Positions 35,870 to 45,627 of a stretch of 64,000 nucleotides of DNA are shown one piece after another. Position 1 is the stretch's first letter. Every line of letters starts with the position of its first letter. The notes beneath the pieces were generated by a model. It was not told the DNA's origin. It ran no database searches and was given only the letters and a program-made list of their open reading frames with translations. The position numbers and the translations under genes are program-made. Source of the stretch: Gillisella vitis (GTDB lineage: Bacteria; Pseudomonadota; Alphaproteobacteria; Rhizobiales; Rhizobiaceae); assembly GCF_021559775.1 (NCBI RefSeq), contig NZ_CP056047.1, positions 496,001 through 560,000 of the forward strand, given 5' to 3'.

Positions 35870-37216
35870 TCAGCTTTGGCTGCGCTCCGCCGCCCGACTG
35901 GCGCGGATCGCTTCGGCGAGGAATGGGCGCGACAGGCCGTGATAGAGCGGTTCGCGTGACAGAAGCCGCGACGTCGCATAGCCCAGCATGGCTGCGGTCA
36001 TGATGGCGATGGCGCTATCATGGCTGGCGGTCATTTCCATGATGATCACGAAGGCGGTCATTGGCGCCTGCACCACGCCAGCGAAATAGCCGGCCATGCC
36101 GAGAATGGCGCCAAGCGCAATGCTGGAGCCGGTCAGGCTGGCGGCGGTGCTGCCGAGCCCCGCCCCAACCGATAGGGAGGGTGCGAAAATCCCGCCCGGA
36201 ATGCCGGAAATCATCGTCAGGAACGAGGCCGCCAGCTTTTGTGCAAAAAACAGCAGGGGCAGGGCCTGGCCCTCCACCGCGCCGCGCGCCTGTTCATAGC
36301 CGGTGCCGTAGGTGGCACCTCCAGTCAGGATGCCGATCAGCGCCACGCCCAGTCCGCAAACGGCGGCGAGCAACACGGCGCGCCGCAAGGGCATTGCCGA
36401 TAGCTGAGTCCACCGGCGTATCCGGCGCATAAAGGTCAGCGCCCCCGCGCTGAACAGCGCGCCGAAGGCGCCGCCGCCAATGCCGCAGAGGCCGACCAGC
36501 ATCCAATCACGCAAGCCGGAGACGGTGGGATTGGCGGTGCCGAAATAGGTATAGCTGCCGACCAGGCCGAGGGCTGCAAGGCCTGAAACGATCACCGCGA
36601 TCAAAACCAGGCTATTGACGCGGGAGTGATAGGTCTTGCTCATTTCCTCAATCGCAAAGACGATTCCGGCCAGCGGCGTATTGAACGCAGCGGCAATGCC
36701 CGCCGCCGATCCGGCCAGTATCAGCCCATCTGCCCGCGCCATCCCGCCAATGCGGGCGCAAAACAGCATGATCGAGGCCCCGACCTGCACGGTCGGTCCC
36801 TCGCGTCCGATCGATCCGCCGCAGAGCAGACCGATTGCGGTCAAAAGCACCTTGCCGATAGCAATCCGCATTGACAGCAACCGGCTGCGCCCAGCCGGAT
36901 CATCGATATGACGGGCGGCAATCGCCTGGGGAATGCCGGAGCCTTGTGATGCGGGAAAAACCTTGGCCGCCAGAAGCGCGCAAAGCGCAAAGCCTGCCGG
37001 CGTCAACAGAAGCGGAAGGAGAAAGGTCCATTGCGTGGCGTGGGTGATCGTGTGAAACAGCGCTTGGGCGCGGTCTGCCAGCCAGGCAAAGCCGACGCTA
37101 ACGACGCCGATAGCAGCGGCACCGGCCCAGAAGACCAGCCGCATTTTCCACATCCGCCAGGAACCGCTGAGCGCGCGCGAGCGCCGCAGCATTTTCGAGG
37201 GCGTGGAACGCGGCAT
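35870..37216 (-). CDS. CLC-family chloride channel/antiporter
   Basis: A 448-residue CLC protein with the standard selectivity motifs GSGIP (residues 92-96), GREGP (137-141, gating Glu 139) and GIPGGIFAPSLS. FAIEEMSKTYHS keeps the inner Glu used for proton coupling, so a chloride/proton exchanger is likely. It lacks CBS domains. GGAG precedes ATG 37216. It is convergent with the flagellin gene (stop codons three bases apart). It is a distant paralogue of the CLC-F protein 1.6 kb away, with different ion selectivity. Confidence 0.92.
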   Translation of the reverse strand: MPRSTPSKMLRRSRALSGSWRMWKMRLVFWAGAAAIGVVSVGFAWLADRAQALFHTITHATQWTFLLPLLLTPAGFALCALLAAKVFPASQGSGIPQAIAARHIDDPAGRSRLLSMRIAIGKVLLTAIGLLCGGSIGREGPTVQVGASIMLFCARIGGMARADGLILAGSAAGIAAAFNTPLAGIVFAIEEMSKTYHSRVNSLVLIAVIVSGLAALGLVGSYTYFGTANPTVSGLRDWMLVGLCGIGGGAFGALFSAGALTFMRRIRRWTQLSAMPLRRAVLLAAVCGLGVALIGILTGGATYGTGYEQARGAVEGQALPLLFFAQKLAASFLTMISGIPGGIFAPSLSVGAGLGSTAASLTGSSIALGAILGMAGYFAGVVQAPMTAFVIIMEMTASHDSAIAIMTAAMLGYATSRLLSREPLYHGLSRPFLAEAIRASRAAERSQS

Positions 37217-37240
37217 GAGGCAACTCCCAGATGGCTACTG

Positions 37241-37266
37241 CATCACTCCTTAAATCGAAATCGATG
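37241..37266. repeat. decayed copy of the TTAAATCG palindrome family
   Basis: The stretch CATCACTCCTTAAATCGAAA plus its neighbours resembles the arms of the inverted repeat at 12520-12569, but the right arm is broken. It lies upstream of the CLC gene start. Confidence 0.35.
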
Positions 37267-37501
37267 AAATCCCAAGAGATTTAGAAGGTTGGGGATTTAG
37301 CGATTTGGGACCAACATTGGCGACAGGTTTTCAAAAATCGTTACTTGACCATAAGGGCGGCAATGGCCTTTGCGCCTGCACGGGTCTGGTATTTTACCGA
37401 TTGTTCATGTATCCGCTTCACGACATGTTTACCGGGCGCTGCCATAAGCATGGCGGAGTGAATAATCCCTAATATTTCTCGGGCGAAGGACGTCGGGGCT
37501 G

Positions 37502-38791
37502 ATGGTGAATGCATTGGAAACCGACGTTTCAATCAAGCCCGGACGATTTTTCCTGGTTGCCGGGATAGGTCTTGGCTGGCATGCGGCCAGCAAGCTCTTG
37601 CGCCTTGTGTTGGCGCTTGGCCTTGCGGCTTTGTCGCTGCTGTCGATTGAATTCCTGCTGGAGCCCCTGGCGGAGCTTGGCCTCGTTTACAAACTGCATC
37701 AGGATATTGGCGGCGCGAGCTTAGCGACGCTGTCATTGCTGGGTGCCATCGCGGCTGGCCGTGTTGTTCAGCAGCAGATCAGGCCGGTTCGGGCGGGTGC
37801 ATCACCTGCTCATACACAATTGGCTGGGCGCATCGTGCGGGAAAATTCCCGGGCGGCGGCAGGCCTGGTGGCGCTCGGCGATAAGCAGGTGCTGTTTTCC
37901 AATGAGGGTGATGCTTTCCTGATGTATGCACGCCGCGGTCGTCGGTTCGTCGTGCTGTTCGACCCGGTCGGACCACGGGCTGCCTGGCCGCAGCTGGTGA
38001 CGAAATTGCTGAAAGAGGCAAAGGCTTGCGGCTGCCGCGTTGCCTTCTACCAGGTCTCCCCGGACTTTCTGCCTGTTGCGGCGGATGCGGGCCTGCGGCT
38101 GTTCAAGCTGGGCGATCAGGCGATTGTCGATCTGCACCGTTTCGACCTGAAGGGTGGCGACTGGCTGAAACTGCGCCGCTCGATCAACCGCGCCGAGCGC
38201 GACGGACTGGAATTTGCCATTGTGCCGCCAGCCGAAGTAGCGGGATTGCTGGATGAACTGGCTTACGTTTCGGATGTCTGGCTGGCCCATCACAAGGCCG
38301 GAGAAAAGGGCTTTTCGCTCGGCACCTTCCAGCGCTGTTATCTCTGCGCCCATCCGGTTGCCATCATTCGCCTTGAAGGCCGGATTGTCGCCTTTGCCAA
38401 TATTCTGACCACCGAGACAAAACAGGACGCCTTCATCGACCTGATGCGGCATCTGCCCGGCACGCATCGCGGCATGATGGACCTGCTGTTCGTGAAGATC
38501 ATGCTGCATCTGAAAGCGGAAGGCTATCGCCAGCTTGACATGGGCATGGCGCCGCTGTCCGGCCTGTCGGACCGAGCGTCCGCCCCGCTTTGGCACCGCC
38601 TTGGCCGTCTTGTCTATGAGAATGGCGAGCGGCTCTATAATTTCAAAGGCGTCCACGCCTTCAAGGCTAAGTTCGATCCCGACTGGCAACCCCGCTACCT
38701 CGCCGTCAGCGACCGGCGTCAAGCATTGCCCGCCGTGGTCGATACCGCGCTGCTGATCAGCGGCGGGATCAAAAAACTGGTGCGGCGATAG
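37502..38791 (+). CDS. DUF2156 protein, MprF C-terminal-like aminoacyl/acyl transferase
   Basis: A 429-residue protein with two hydrophobic segments (about residues 18-50 and 70-90), then a soluble GNAT-like double domain (about 110-429) equal to the lysyl-phosphatidylglycerol synthase C-terminal domain. Landmarks are GDKQVLFSNEGDAFLMYARRG (split here: GDKQVLFSNEG), FDPVGP, KLRRSINRAERDG and NFKGVHAFKAKFDPDWQPRYLA near the end. Full-length MprF/LpiA has about 850 residues with a large flippase domain; that part is missing and no remnant lies upstream. It may aminoacylate lipids without flipping them, or act on another acceptor. AAGGA precedes the ATG. Confidence 0.8.
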   Translation: MVNALETDVSIKPGRFFLVAGIGLGWHAASKLLRLVLALGLAALSLLSIEFLLEPLAELGLVYKLHQDIGGASLATLSLLGAIAAGRVVQQQIRPVRAGASPAHTQLAGRIVRENSRAAAGLVALGDKQVLFSNEGDAFLMYARRGRRFVVLFDPVGPRAAWPQLVTKLLKEAKACGCRVAFYQVSPDFLPVAADAGLRLFKLGDQAIVDLHRFDLKGGDWLKLRRSINRAERDGLEFAIVPPAEVAGLLDELAYVSDVWLAHHKAGEKGFSLGTFQRCYLCAHPVAIIRLEGRIVAFANILTTETKQDAFIDLMRHLPGTHRGMMDLLFVKIMLHLKAEGYRQLDMGMAPLSGLSDRASAPLWHRLGRLVYENGERLYNFKGVHAFKAKFDPDWQPRYLAVSDRRQALPAVVDTALLISGGIKKLVRR

Positions 38792-38833
38792 CGGTGTCTC
38801 GCGCCTGCTTGATCGTAACCATGGGTCGATGTA

Positions 38834-38855
38834 TATCATATAGCGATATATGATA
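38834..38855. promoter_or_regulatory. palindromic operator of vapBC
   Basis: TATCATATA and its complement TATATGATA flank a GCGA spacer, ending eight bases before vapB. The position over the promoter and the symmetry fit binding by a ribbon-helix-helix antitoxin complex for autoregulation. Confidence 0.65.
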
Positions 38856-38863
38856 GGTGCGCT

Positions 38864-39076
38864 ATGAGAACATTGATCGACCTTGATGACGATGCCGTGG
38901 TGAAACTGGACCGGATTGCCCGCCAGGAAAAAATTTCCCGGGCAGCGTTGATCCGGCAGGCCGTGGCATCGTTGCTGGAAGAACGGCAGAAGCCTGATTT
39001 GGATCACGGCTTTGGTCTCTGGAAAAACCAACCGGATGGCCTTGCCTATCAGCAGGCCCTGCGCGACGAATGGTAA
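38864..39076 (+). CDS. ribbon-helix-helix antitoxin (VapB-like)
   Basis: This is a 70-residue protein. Residues 1-42 form the DNA-binding ribbon-helix-helix (MRTLIDLDDDAVVKLDRIAR, then KISRAALIRQAVASLLEE). The C-terminal tail, WKNQPDGLAYQQALRDEW, should wrap the toxin active site. It overlaps the toxin gene by seven bases, and the palindrome upstream is its probable operator. Confidence 0.88.
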   Translation: MRTLIDLDDDAVVKLDRIARQEKISRAALIRQAVASLLEERQKPDLDHGFGLWKNQPDGLAYQQALRDEW

Positions 39077-39435
39077 AAGCGCTGTTCGATACCAATATCC
39101 TGATCGATTTTCTGAACGGCAAGGAACCAGCCAGGCAGGAGCTTTCGCTTTACGAGGAAAAGGCGATCAGCATGGTGACCTGGATGGAGGTCATGGTTGG
39201 CGCATCCGATGAGAACGGGCAAGCGACCGCTGCTTTTCTTCGCAGTTTTCGCTGCATTGCTATCGATCAGACCGTGGCCGAGCGTGCAGTTGCGTTGAGG
39301 CGTGCGCATCGGCTGAAACTGCCTGACGCGATTGTCTGGGCAAGTGCTCTGGCCCATGACATGCTGCTGGTAACCCGGGATACCAAGGATTTGCCGGGCA
39401 ATCATCCCGGCATCCGCATTCCCTATCGGCTGTGA
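39070..39435 (+). CDS. PIN-domain toxin (VapC-like RNase)
   Basis: A 121-residue PIN endoribonuclease. The acidic residues of the metal site are visible: Asp7 in LFDTNILIDFL, Glu in TWMEVMVGA, Asp in LKLPDAIVWASAL and Asp in LLVTRDTKDL. It is translated from an ATG inside the antitoxin gene. VapC toxins usually cut tRNA or 23S rRNA when free of antitoxin. Targets are not predictable here. The stop lies four bases from the convergent betA gene. Confidence 0.9.
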   Translation: MVKALFDTNILIDFLNGKEPARQELSLYEEKAISMVTWMEVMVGASDENGQATAAFLRSFRCIAIDQTVAERAVALRRAHRLKLPDAIVWASALAHDMLLVTRDTKDLPGNHPGIRIPYRL

Positions 39436-39439
39436 CGTC

Positions 39440-41092
39440 TTACCGATCACTTAACTGCCAATCTGGATTAATCCAGGGCTCCTGATTGCTGCGGGGCAAT
39501 GGATCACGACCAAGAATATGATCGGACGCTTTTTCGCCGGTCATGATCGAGGGGCCGTTGAGATTGCCATAGGTGACATGCGGGAAAATCGATGAATCCG
39601 CCACCCGTAGGCCTTCGACGCCAATCACCTTGCAAGTGGGATCGACCACGGCCATTGGATCATCTTTACTGCCCATTTTGGCTGTGCCGCAGGGGTGATA
39701 GGCGCCTTCCAGATGTTCGCGCAGGAAGGCGTCGATCTCGTCATTGGTTTGCACTTTCGATCCCGGTGCGATTTCGGATTCCCGATAGGGATCAAAGGCT
39801 TTTTGCGCGAAAATATCGCGGGTGATCCGCACGGCATGGCGGAATTTCACCCAGTCTTCCGCATCGCTCATATAGTTGAAGCGCAATACGGGAGCGTCTT
39901 TGACATCCGGTGAGCGCAAGGTCACAGAGCCACGCGATTTCGACATGTTATAGCCGACATGGGCCTGAAAACCATGGCCCTCCACTGACGATTTGCCATC
40001 ATAGGACACGGCAATCGGCAGGAAGTGGTATTGCAGGTCGGGCCATTTTACGCCCGCGCTTGAGCGAATAAAGGCGGCAGCCTCGAACTGGTTGGAGGTG
40101 CCAAGGCCTTTCTTGAACAACAGCCATTGCGCGCCGACCACGCCTTTCCAGAACCAGTTGTTTTTGGAATGCAGGGTGATGGGCAGTTTTGATTTGAACT
40201 GGTGGTAATATTCCAGATGGTCTTGCAGGTTCTGGCCAACGCCGGGCCGATCCACCACCACATCAATGCCCATCTCGCGCAAATGCGCCGCCGGGCCAAT
40301 GCCGGAGAGCAGCAGGATTTTCGGCGAGTTGAAGGCGGAGGCGGCAACAATCACCTCGCGGTTGGCGCGGATCACCTCGATCTTGCCGCCAATCTCCACT
40401 TCCACGCCCACAGCGCGGCGGCCTTCCAGCACGATCTTGCGGGCAAAACAGCGGATCATCAGGCAATTGTCACGCTTCAGTGCCGGTTTCAGATAGGCAT
40501 TGGCGGTGGACCAGCGGCGACCTTGCCAACTGGTTTGCTCCATCAGGCCAAAGCCTTCCTGTTGGCGGCCATTGTAATCCTCGGTCACGGGGAAACCGGC
40601 CTGCGCTCCGGCATCAATAAATGCCTGATATAGCAGATTTTTTACCTCGCCCCGGCGTACATGCAGGGGACCATCGGTGCCGCGCCAGCCCTCTTCACCG
40701 CCATGAGAATGCTCCATGCGCTTGAAGTAAGGCAGCACATCGGCATAGGACCAACCAGTCGCTCCGAGCTCGTCCCAACGGTTAAAATCCTCCGCATGGC
40801 CGCGCACATAGACCATGCCGTTGATGGAAGACGAGCCACCCACCACCTTGCCACGCGGCGCAATCATGCGGCGATTGTTGAGGTGTGGTTCCGGCTCGGT
40901 GACATAGCCCCAATTGTAGCGGTCCATATTCATCGGAAAGGCGAGGGCGGCAGGCATTTGCACAAAGGGGCCAATGTCTGATCCGCCAAATTCCAGCACG
41001 ATCACCGTGTGCTTGCCATCTTCTGACAGGCGATAGGCCATGGCCGCACCTGCCGAGCCGGAACCGATGATGATGAAATCTGCCTGGTGCAT
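39440..41092 (-). CDS. betA: choline dehydrogenase
   Basis: A 550-residue GMC flavoprotein that oxidises choline to betaine aldehyde at the inner membrane. The FAD dinucleotide fold is at the N-terminus ([36 protein letters not shown]), [16 protein letters not shown] is the GMC signature, and the C-terminal HPCGTAKMG and [18 protein letters not shown] complete the active site. ATG 41092 (MHQADF) matches family N-termini; the longer ORF to 41149 runs into the repeat. It is the last gene of betI-betC-gst-betB-betA, separated from betB by 258 bases holding an inverted-repeat element. Confidence 0.96.
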   Translation of the reverse strand: MHQADFIIIGSGSAGAAMAYRLSEDGKHTVIVLEFGGSDIGPFVQMPAALAFPMNMDRYNWGYVTEPEPHLNNRRMIAPRGKVVGGSSSINGMVYVRGHAEDFNRWDELGATGWSYADVLPYFKRMEHSHGGEEGWRGTDGPLHVRRGEVKNLLYQAFIDAGAQAGFPVTEDYNGRQQEGFGLMEQTSWQGRRWSTANAYLKPALKRDNCLMIRCFARKIVLEGRRAVGVEVEIGGKIEVIRANREVIVAASAFNSPKILLLSGIGPAAHLREMGIDVVVDRPGVGQNLQDHLEYYHQFKSKLPITLHSKNNWFWKGVVGAQWLLFKKGLGTSNQFEAAAFIRSSAGVKWPDLQYHFLPIAVSYDGKSSVEGHGFQAHVGYNMSKSRGSVTLRSPDVKDAPVLRFNYMSDAEDWVKFRHAVRITRDIFAQKAFDPYRESEIAPGSKVQTNDEIDAFLREHLEGAYHPCGTAKMGSKDDPMAVVDPTCKVIGVEGLRVADSSIFPHVTYGNLNGPSIMTGEKASDHILGRDPLPRSNQEPWINPDWQLSDR

Positions 41093-41126
41093 TGTGGTTG
41101 TTTCCATTTGGTGCGGTGCGGATGTA

Positions 41127-41307
41127 CCCCCCTCTGGCTTGCCAGCCATCTCCCCCTCAAGGGGGGAGATCGACCCAGAGTTTGCCCGTCATTTTCTTTC
41201 TTCACGTAGGGCTACGGTAAACGTTGCCGCTGAAGAAGGACTGAGCGGATAAACTTGATCTGATCTCCCCCCTTAAGGGGGAGATGTCCGGCAGGACAGA
41301 GGGGGGG
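41127..41307. repeat. 180-bp inverted-repeat element between betB and betA
   Basis: The ends are imperfect inverted copies of about 44 bases beginning CCCCCCTCTG and containing ATCTCCCCC...GGGGGAGAT (41148-41170 and 41263-41285). The inner parts also pair partly (AGAGTTT...CCCGTCA with TGAGCGGATAAACTT), so the whole can fold as one long hairpin. This matches rhizobial intergenic repeat elements (RIME-like or MITE-like, from memory). No ORF inside. Confidence 0.82.
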
Positions 41308-41350
41308 AAATCTTGCTCTGCCCTAAATGTTACTCAGGGAAATGAAGCCC

Positions 41351-42817
41351 TCAATACGGCGCTTCACACTTGCCCATGCCCACATAAACCGTCTTCAACT
41401 CCGAATAATGCTCCAGGGCCGCCAGCGAATTTTCGCGACCAAAACCGGATTGTTTGGAGCCACCAAACGGCATTTCCACCGGGCAGAGATTATAGGTGTT
41501 GATCCATAGTGTTCCGGCTTCCAACTGGTCCACCACGCGATGGGCGCGGGTGATGTCAGCGGTAAACACGCCGCCCGCGAGGCCAAATTCCGAGGCATTG
41601 GCGCGAGCAATCACGTCAGTCTCGTCATCAAAATCTAGCACGCACATCACGGGGCCAAAAATCTCTTCGCGGGCGATGGTCATGCTATCAGTCACATCGG
41701 CAAACACGGTGGGCTGAATAAACGCACCAGTGCCCGATGCACTGTTGGGAATGCCGCCGCCCGTGATCAGTGTCGCGCCCTCGGCTTTGCCCTTGTCAAT
41801 ATAGGACAGCACTTTTTCCCGCTGCGCCATCGACACCAAAGGCCCCATCTGGGTGGCCTCATCTTGCGGATCGCCAATCACAATCGCTTCCGTGCGGGCC
41901 TTCAAGCGTTCAAGGAAGACCTGCTTAATAGTCGTGTGAACAAATACCCGCGTGCCGTTGGAGCAAACCTGTCCCGTGGAATAAAAATTCGCCAGCATTG
42001 CCCCAGAAATGGCGCTGTCGATATCGGCATCACCAAACACGATCAGAGGTGATTTGCCGCCCAACTCCATGGTCACATGCTTCAAATGCCCAGCCGCCGC
42101 CGCAGCAACCTTGCGCCCCGTCGGCACTGAGCCAGTCAAAGACACCTTGGCCACATCGGGATGATTGACCAGCAGAGGCCCTGTCTCCCGATCGCCCTGA
42201 ATGACATTGAACACGCCCTTGGGCGCGCCCGCCTCAATCAGAATTTCGGCAATCTTCAAAGCCCCCAGCGGCGTCATTTCCGATGGCTTGAACACCATGG
42301 CATTGCCAGCCGCCAAGGCCGGGGCCGATTTCCAGCAGGCGATCTGCTGCGGATAGTTCCACGCGCCAATGCCCACGCAGACGCCAAGGGGAACCCGTTT
42401 GGTATAGGCAAAATCATTGCCCAGCGGAATGTGGCTGCCGTTGAGTCCTGCCGCTGCGATACCGCCAAAAAACTCAAAACTATCCGCGCCCGATGTCGGG
42501 TCCGCCACAATGGTTTCTTGTATAGGCTTGCCCGTGTCCAGCGTTTCCAGCTCCGACAGTTCGCGGTTGCGCTCGCGCATAATCGCGGCCGCCTTTTTCA
42601 ACACGCGGCCACGAGCGGTGGGGCTAAGGGCGGCCCACTCCTTCTGCGCCCGCTTGGCCGATGCAATGGCCCGCTCCACAATCGCAGGCGTGGCGGCATG
42701 GAGGCGGGCAATCACCTCACCCGTGGCGGGGTAGATGCTGTCAATCACCGTGCCGCTTGCGTCTTCAACGTATTCACCATCAATGAAGTGAGAGGCTTTG
42801 GGTTGGGCTTTCATCAT
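41351..42817 (-). CDS. betB: betaine aldehyde dehydrogenase
   Basis: The 488-residue NAD(P)-dependent aldehyde dehydrogenase converts betaine aldehyde to glycine betaine, an osmoprotectant. The general base Glu is in [10 protein letters not shown] (about residue 251), the nucleophilic Cys in [13 protein letters not shown] (about 285), and the cofactor loop is [12 protein letters not shown]. Its ATG overlaps the gst stop as ATGA. An ATG three bases further is equivalent. It lies third-to-last in the bet operon. Confidence 0.95.
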   Translation of the reverse strand: MMKAQPKASHFIDGEYVEDASGTVIDSIYPATGEVIARLHAATPAIVERAIASAKRAQKEWAALSPTARGRVLKKAAAIMRERNRELSELETLDTGKPIQETIVADPTSGADSFEFFGGIAAAGLNGSHIPLGNDFAYTKRVPLGVCVGIGAWNYPQQIACWKSAPALAAGNAMVFKPSEMTPLGALKIAEILIEAGAPKGVFNVIQGDRETGPLLVNHPDVAKVSLTGSVPTGRKVAAAAAGHLKHVTMELGGKSPLIVFGDADIDSAISGAMLANFYSTGQVCSNGTRVFVHTTIKQVFLERLKARTEAIVIGDPQDEATQMGPLVSMAQREKVLSYIDKGKAEGATLITGGGIPNSASGTGAFIQPTVFADVTDSMTIAREEIFGPVMCVLDFDDETDVIARANASEFGLAGGVFTADITRAHRVVDQLEAGTLWINTYNLCPVEMPFGGSKQSGFGRENSLAALEHYSELKTVYVGMGKCEAPY

Positions 42818-43455
42818 AGAACTCGCAATTCTTCGTAAGACACCATCACATGCTCGCGAAATGCGGGGCGCGTGGTCAGGTTTTGATAATATCGGTGAAG
42901 GGCGGGGCGCTCTGGGCGCATGATGTCGATATCGAAATAGCGAAACAGCACATGGCCGAATTGAATATCGGCCAAGGTCAGCGCATCACCCGCCAGATAG
43001 GCGTGGTTTGCTAACCGCTGTTCGGCAATATCCAGCTTTGCGCCCAGCACACCCATGGCTTTTGCAATGGCGGCGGGATCACGATCTTTCGGCGCAGTGC
43101 GCACCACGCGCCAGAATATGGGATAGGTAAACTCTTGCGCAATATTCACTTTGGACCATTCAGCCCACATGTCCACACGGGTGCGACCCGCCAGATCATC
43201 TGGCCAAAATGGGGACGATGCATAACGGCTGGCGAGGTAGCGAAGGATCGCTCCCGTCTCAAACAGAGGCTCACCATTACCGTCTTGCAAAACCGGCACG
43301 GTGCCATTCGGGTTCATGGCCAGAAATTCCGGCGTGTCATTGCCGCCGTAGCGATGGCCGATATCATGGCGAACATAGTCGAGACCAAGTTCGCCAACGC
43401 ACCACATCAGCGCCTGCACATTCGAGGATGTTTTTCGGCCCCAGATCGTCAGCAT
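42814..43455 (-). CDS. glutathione S-transferase family protein inside the bet operon
   Basis: A 213-residue two-domain GST. The thioredoxin-like N-domain reads [18 protein letters not shown] (with Ser in the catalytic helix start), then [10 protein letters not shown] and [13 protein letters not shown] for glutathione binding; the C-terminal helical domain has [17 protein letters not shown] 43455 follows GGGGAG and lies two bases after betC; the stop overlaps betB. So it is co-translated with choline-sulfate and betaine genes. A role in detoxifying aldehydes or an isomerase role is possible; none is proven. Confidence 0.88.
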   Translation of the reverse strand: MLTIWGRKTSSNVQALMWCVGELGLDYVRHDIGHRYGGNDTPEFLAMNPNGTVPVLQDGNGEPLFETGAILRYLASRYASSPFWPDDLAGRTRVDMWAEWSKVNIAQEFTYPIFWRVVRTAPKDRDPAAIAKAMGVLGAKLDIAEQRLANHAYLAGDALTLADIQFGHVLFRYFDIDIMRPERPALHRYYQNLTTRPAFREHVMVSYEELRVL

Positions 43456-43457
43456 TG

Positions 43458-44975
43458 TCACTCTCCCCTCGGATAGCGTTTGCTGTCTTCCAGCACATTC
43501 AGGTCCATGTGGTTGCGCATGTAGCGCTCCGATGCCTTTTGCAGCGGTTGGTGATCCCATGGATAATAGGCACCGTTGCGAAGTGCTTCATAGACCACCC
43601 AGCGGCGGGCTTGGCTTTCACGCACCGCCGCATCAAAGCGGGCCATGTCCCAGCGGGCTTCGCGCTTAGCTGTGAAATCGGCCAGTACATCGGCATAAGC
43701 CGGATCGCCCGCCAGATTGGTCAGCTCCAGCGGATCACGCTCAAGGTCAAACAATTGGTCGGGATCAAGGGCGCAATGCACATATTTCCATTGCCCCTCA
43801 CGGATACACACCATGGGCGCGTAGGAGCCTTCGGCGGCATATTCCATCAGCACCGGCGCGGTGCGGGCCTCGCCACTGATCATGCCCTTGAGGCTTATGC
43901 CATCGGTCCAGGGCATGATCTCATCCATGGAAATTCCGGCCAGATCACACAGCGTTGGCGTCACATCCAGATTGGAGGTTGGAGCCTGATGCAGGCCGGG
44001 GGCAACGCCGGGGCCTGCCACCATCAGCGGCACACGGGCCGAGCCTTCAAAGAAATTCATCTTGAACCACAGGCCACGCTCGCCCAGCATATCGCCATGG
44101 TCGGAGCAGAACAGGATGAAGGTGTTGTCCAGCATCCTTGTGCGGGTCAGCGTGTCGATCAACTCGCCCACCTTGTCATCAATATAGGAGATATTGGCGA
44201 AATAGGCGCGGCGCGAGCGGCGGATGTCTTCCTCGGTCACATTGAAATTGTCATAATCACAGGCATGGATCAGCCGTTTGGAATGCGGGTCTTGGTCCGC
44301 TAGCGCACCGACGTCTGGCAGAAGATGGGCGCAATCCTCATAGAGATCCCAGTATTGTTTGCGGGCCACGTAAGGGTCATGCGGGTGGGTGAAGGAGACG
44401 GTGAGGCACCACGGGCGGCGATCTGCATCATCATTCTCACGGCTCAGATGATAGAGCTTCTGATTGGCCAGAAATGCCACTTCATCATCATATTCCATCT
44501 GATTGGTAATTTCGGCAACGCCAGCGCCGGTCACCGAGCCGAGATTGTGATACCACCAGTCAATCCGCTCTCCGGGTTTGCGATAATCTGGTGTCCAGCC
44601 GAAATCGGCGGGGTAAATGTCGGTGGTCAGCCGCTCTTCAAAGCCGTGCAATTGGTCGGGGCCTACGAAATGCATCTTGCCCGAAAGCGCCGTGTAATAG
44701 CCTGCGCGGCGTAGATGATGCGCATAGGTGGGAATGGACGACACATATTCCGCCGCATTGTCATAGACCTGCGTGCGGCTGGGAAGTTGACCGGCCATGA
44801 AAGAGGCGCGGGCCGGGGCACAGAGCGGCGAAGATGTGTAGTTGTTTTGAAAGCGGGCGGAACGGGCTGCCAGCTCTTTCAGGTGCGGCGCATGCATCCA
44901 GTCTGCTGGGCCATTGGGAAACAGCGTGCCGTTGAGCTGATCGACCATGATGATGAGAATATTGGCTCTGGTCAC
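43458..44975 (-). CDS. betC: choline-sulfatase
   Basis: The 505-residue enzyme hydrolyses choline-O-sulfate to choline and sulfate in the cytosol. The sulfatase signature LCAPARASFMAGQ carries Cys52, which is matured to formylglycine; ANILIIMVDQ holds the calcium-binding Asp and CSDHGDMLGERGLWFK the second metal site. The start is a GTG at 44975 overlapping the betI stop (GTGA). The C-terminal WVVYEALRNGAYYPWDHQP is typical of BetC and contributes to oligomer contact. It supplies choline to BetA and sulfate to the cell. Confidence 0.95.
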   Translation of the reverse strand: MTRANILIIMVDQLNGTLFPNGPADWMHAPHLKELAARSARFQNNYTSSPLCAPARASFMAGQLPSRTQVYDNAAEYVSSIPTYAHHLRRAGYYTALSGKMHFVGPDQLHGFEERLTTDIYPADFGWTPDYRKPGERIDWWYHNLGSVTGAGVAEITNQMEYDDEVAFLANQKLYHLSRENDDADRRPWCLTVSFTHPHDPYVARKQYWDLYEDCAHLLPDVGALADQDPHSKRLIHACDYDNFNVTEEDIRRSRRAYFANISYIDDKVGELIDTLTRTRMLDNTFILFCSDHGDMLGERGLWFKMNFFEGSARVPLMVAGPGVAPGLHQAPTSNLDVTPTLCDLAGISMDEIMPWTDGISLKGMISGEARTAPVLMEYAAEGSYAPMVCIREGQWKYVHCALDPDQLFDLERDPLELTNLAGDPAYADVLADFTAKREARWDMARFDAAVRESQARRWVVYEALRNGAYYPWDHQPLQKASERYMRNHMDLNVLEDSKRYPRGE

Positions 44976-45574
44976 GGTCTGGGCTCCCCAAGGTTGATGG
45001 CATGTAACTGGCCACTGACATAGTCCTCCACCAGTGTGACAGAGGCATCAATGGACAGCGGCGCTGCCCGCAGGCTCTGGCGAATGTAGAGCCCGTCGAT
45101 CATTGCTGCCGTGCCTTCTGCAATACGCTCGGCGTCAGACCTGCTGGTCAGGTGTAGCAGGGCGTCGACCAGATTGGAGCGCAACCGCCGGGCATAGATC
45201 ACCAGCAGGCGGCGGGTTGCTTCCGAGCGTTGCGCTTCGGAATAGAAGGCAAGCCAGGCCGCCACGGTATCGGGCGCAAACTGGTCGGCCTGGAAGCTGA
45301 TACGGATCACGGCGCTAATCCGCTGGCGCGGGGTGGTTGCCGCGGTCAGCGCGCTGGCGGCATCAGCTTGCAATTGTCTCAACAGCGAGCGGATCGTTTC
45401 GATCAGCAATTGCTGCTTGGAGCCGAAATAATGATGGGCCAAAGCCGGAGAAACCCCGGCGGTACGGGCAATTTCAGACATGGTGACAGCCAGCGAGCCA
45501 TGCGTGCCAATGGCTTTCAAGGCTGCATCGACAAGGGCTTTTCGTCTGACCGGCTCCATTCCCAGTTTTGGCAT
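44972..45574 (-). CDS. betI: TetR-family repressor BetI
   Basis: A 200-residue choline-responsive repressor. The helix-turn-helix is at residues about 25-50 (VTMSEIARTAGVSPALAHHYFGSK: SEIARTAGVSPALAHHYF), with the BetI-specific EPVRRKALVDAALKAIG before it and AEGTAAMIDGLYIRQSLR in the ligand domain. It is the first gene of the operon. A near-perfect palindrome 33 bases upstream is its likely operator, so it should repress the whole operon until choline is present. Confidence 0.94.
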   Translation of the reverse strand: MPKLGMEPVRRKALVDAALKAIGTHGSLAVTMSEIARTAGVSPALAHHYFGSKQQLLIETIRSLLRQLQADAASALTAATTPRQRISAVIRISFQADQFAPDTVAAWLAFYSEAQRSEATRRLLVIYARRLRSNLVDALLHLTSRSDAERIAEGTAAMIDGLYIRQSLRAAPLSIDASVTLVEDYVSGQLHAINLGEPRP

Positions 45575-45607
45575 GGCCTATCCTTTCTGATGATCATCAA
45601 TCTATTC

Positions 45608-45627
45608 TTGATTGACTGATCAATCAA
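45608..45627. promoter_or_regulatory. BetI operator palindrome
   Basis: TTGATTGA and its complement TCAATCAA flank CTGA. The site lies 33 bases before betI and resembles TetR-family operators; BetI operators of enterics have similar ATTGA/TCAAT half-sites (from memory). Confidence 0.65.
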
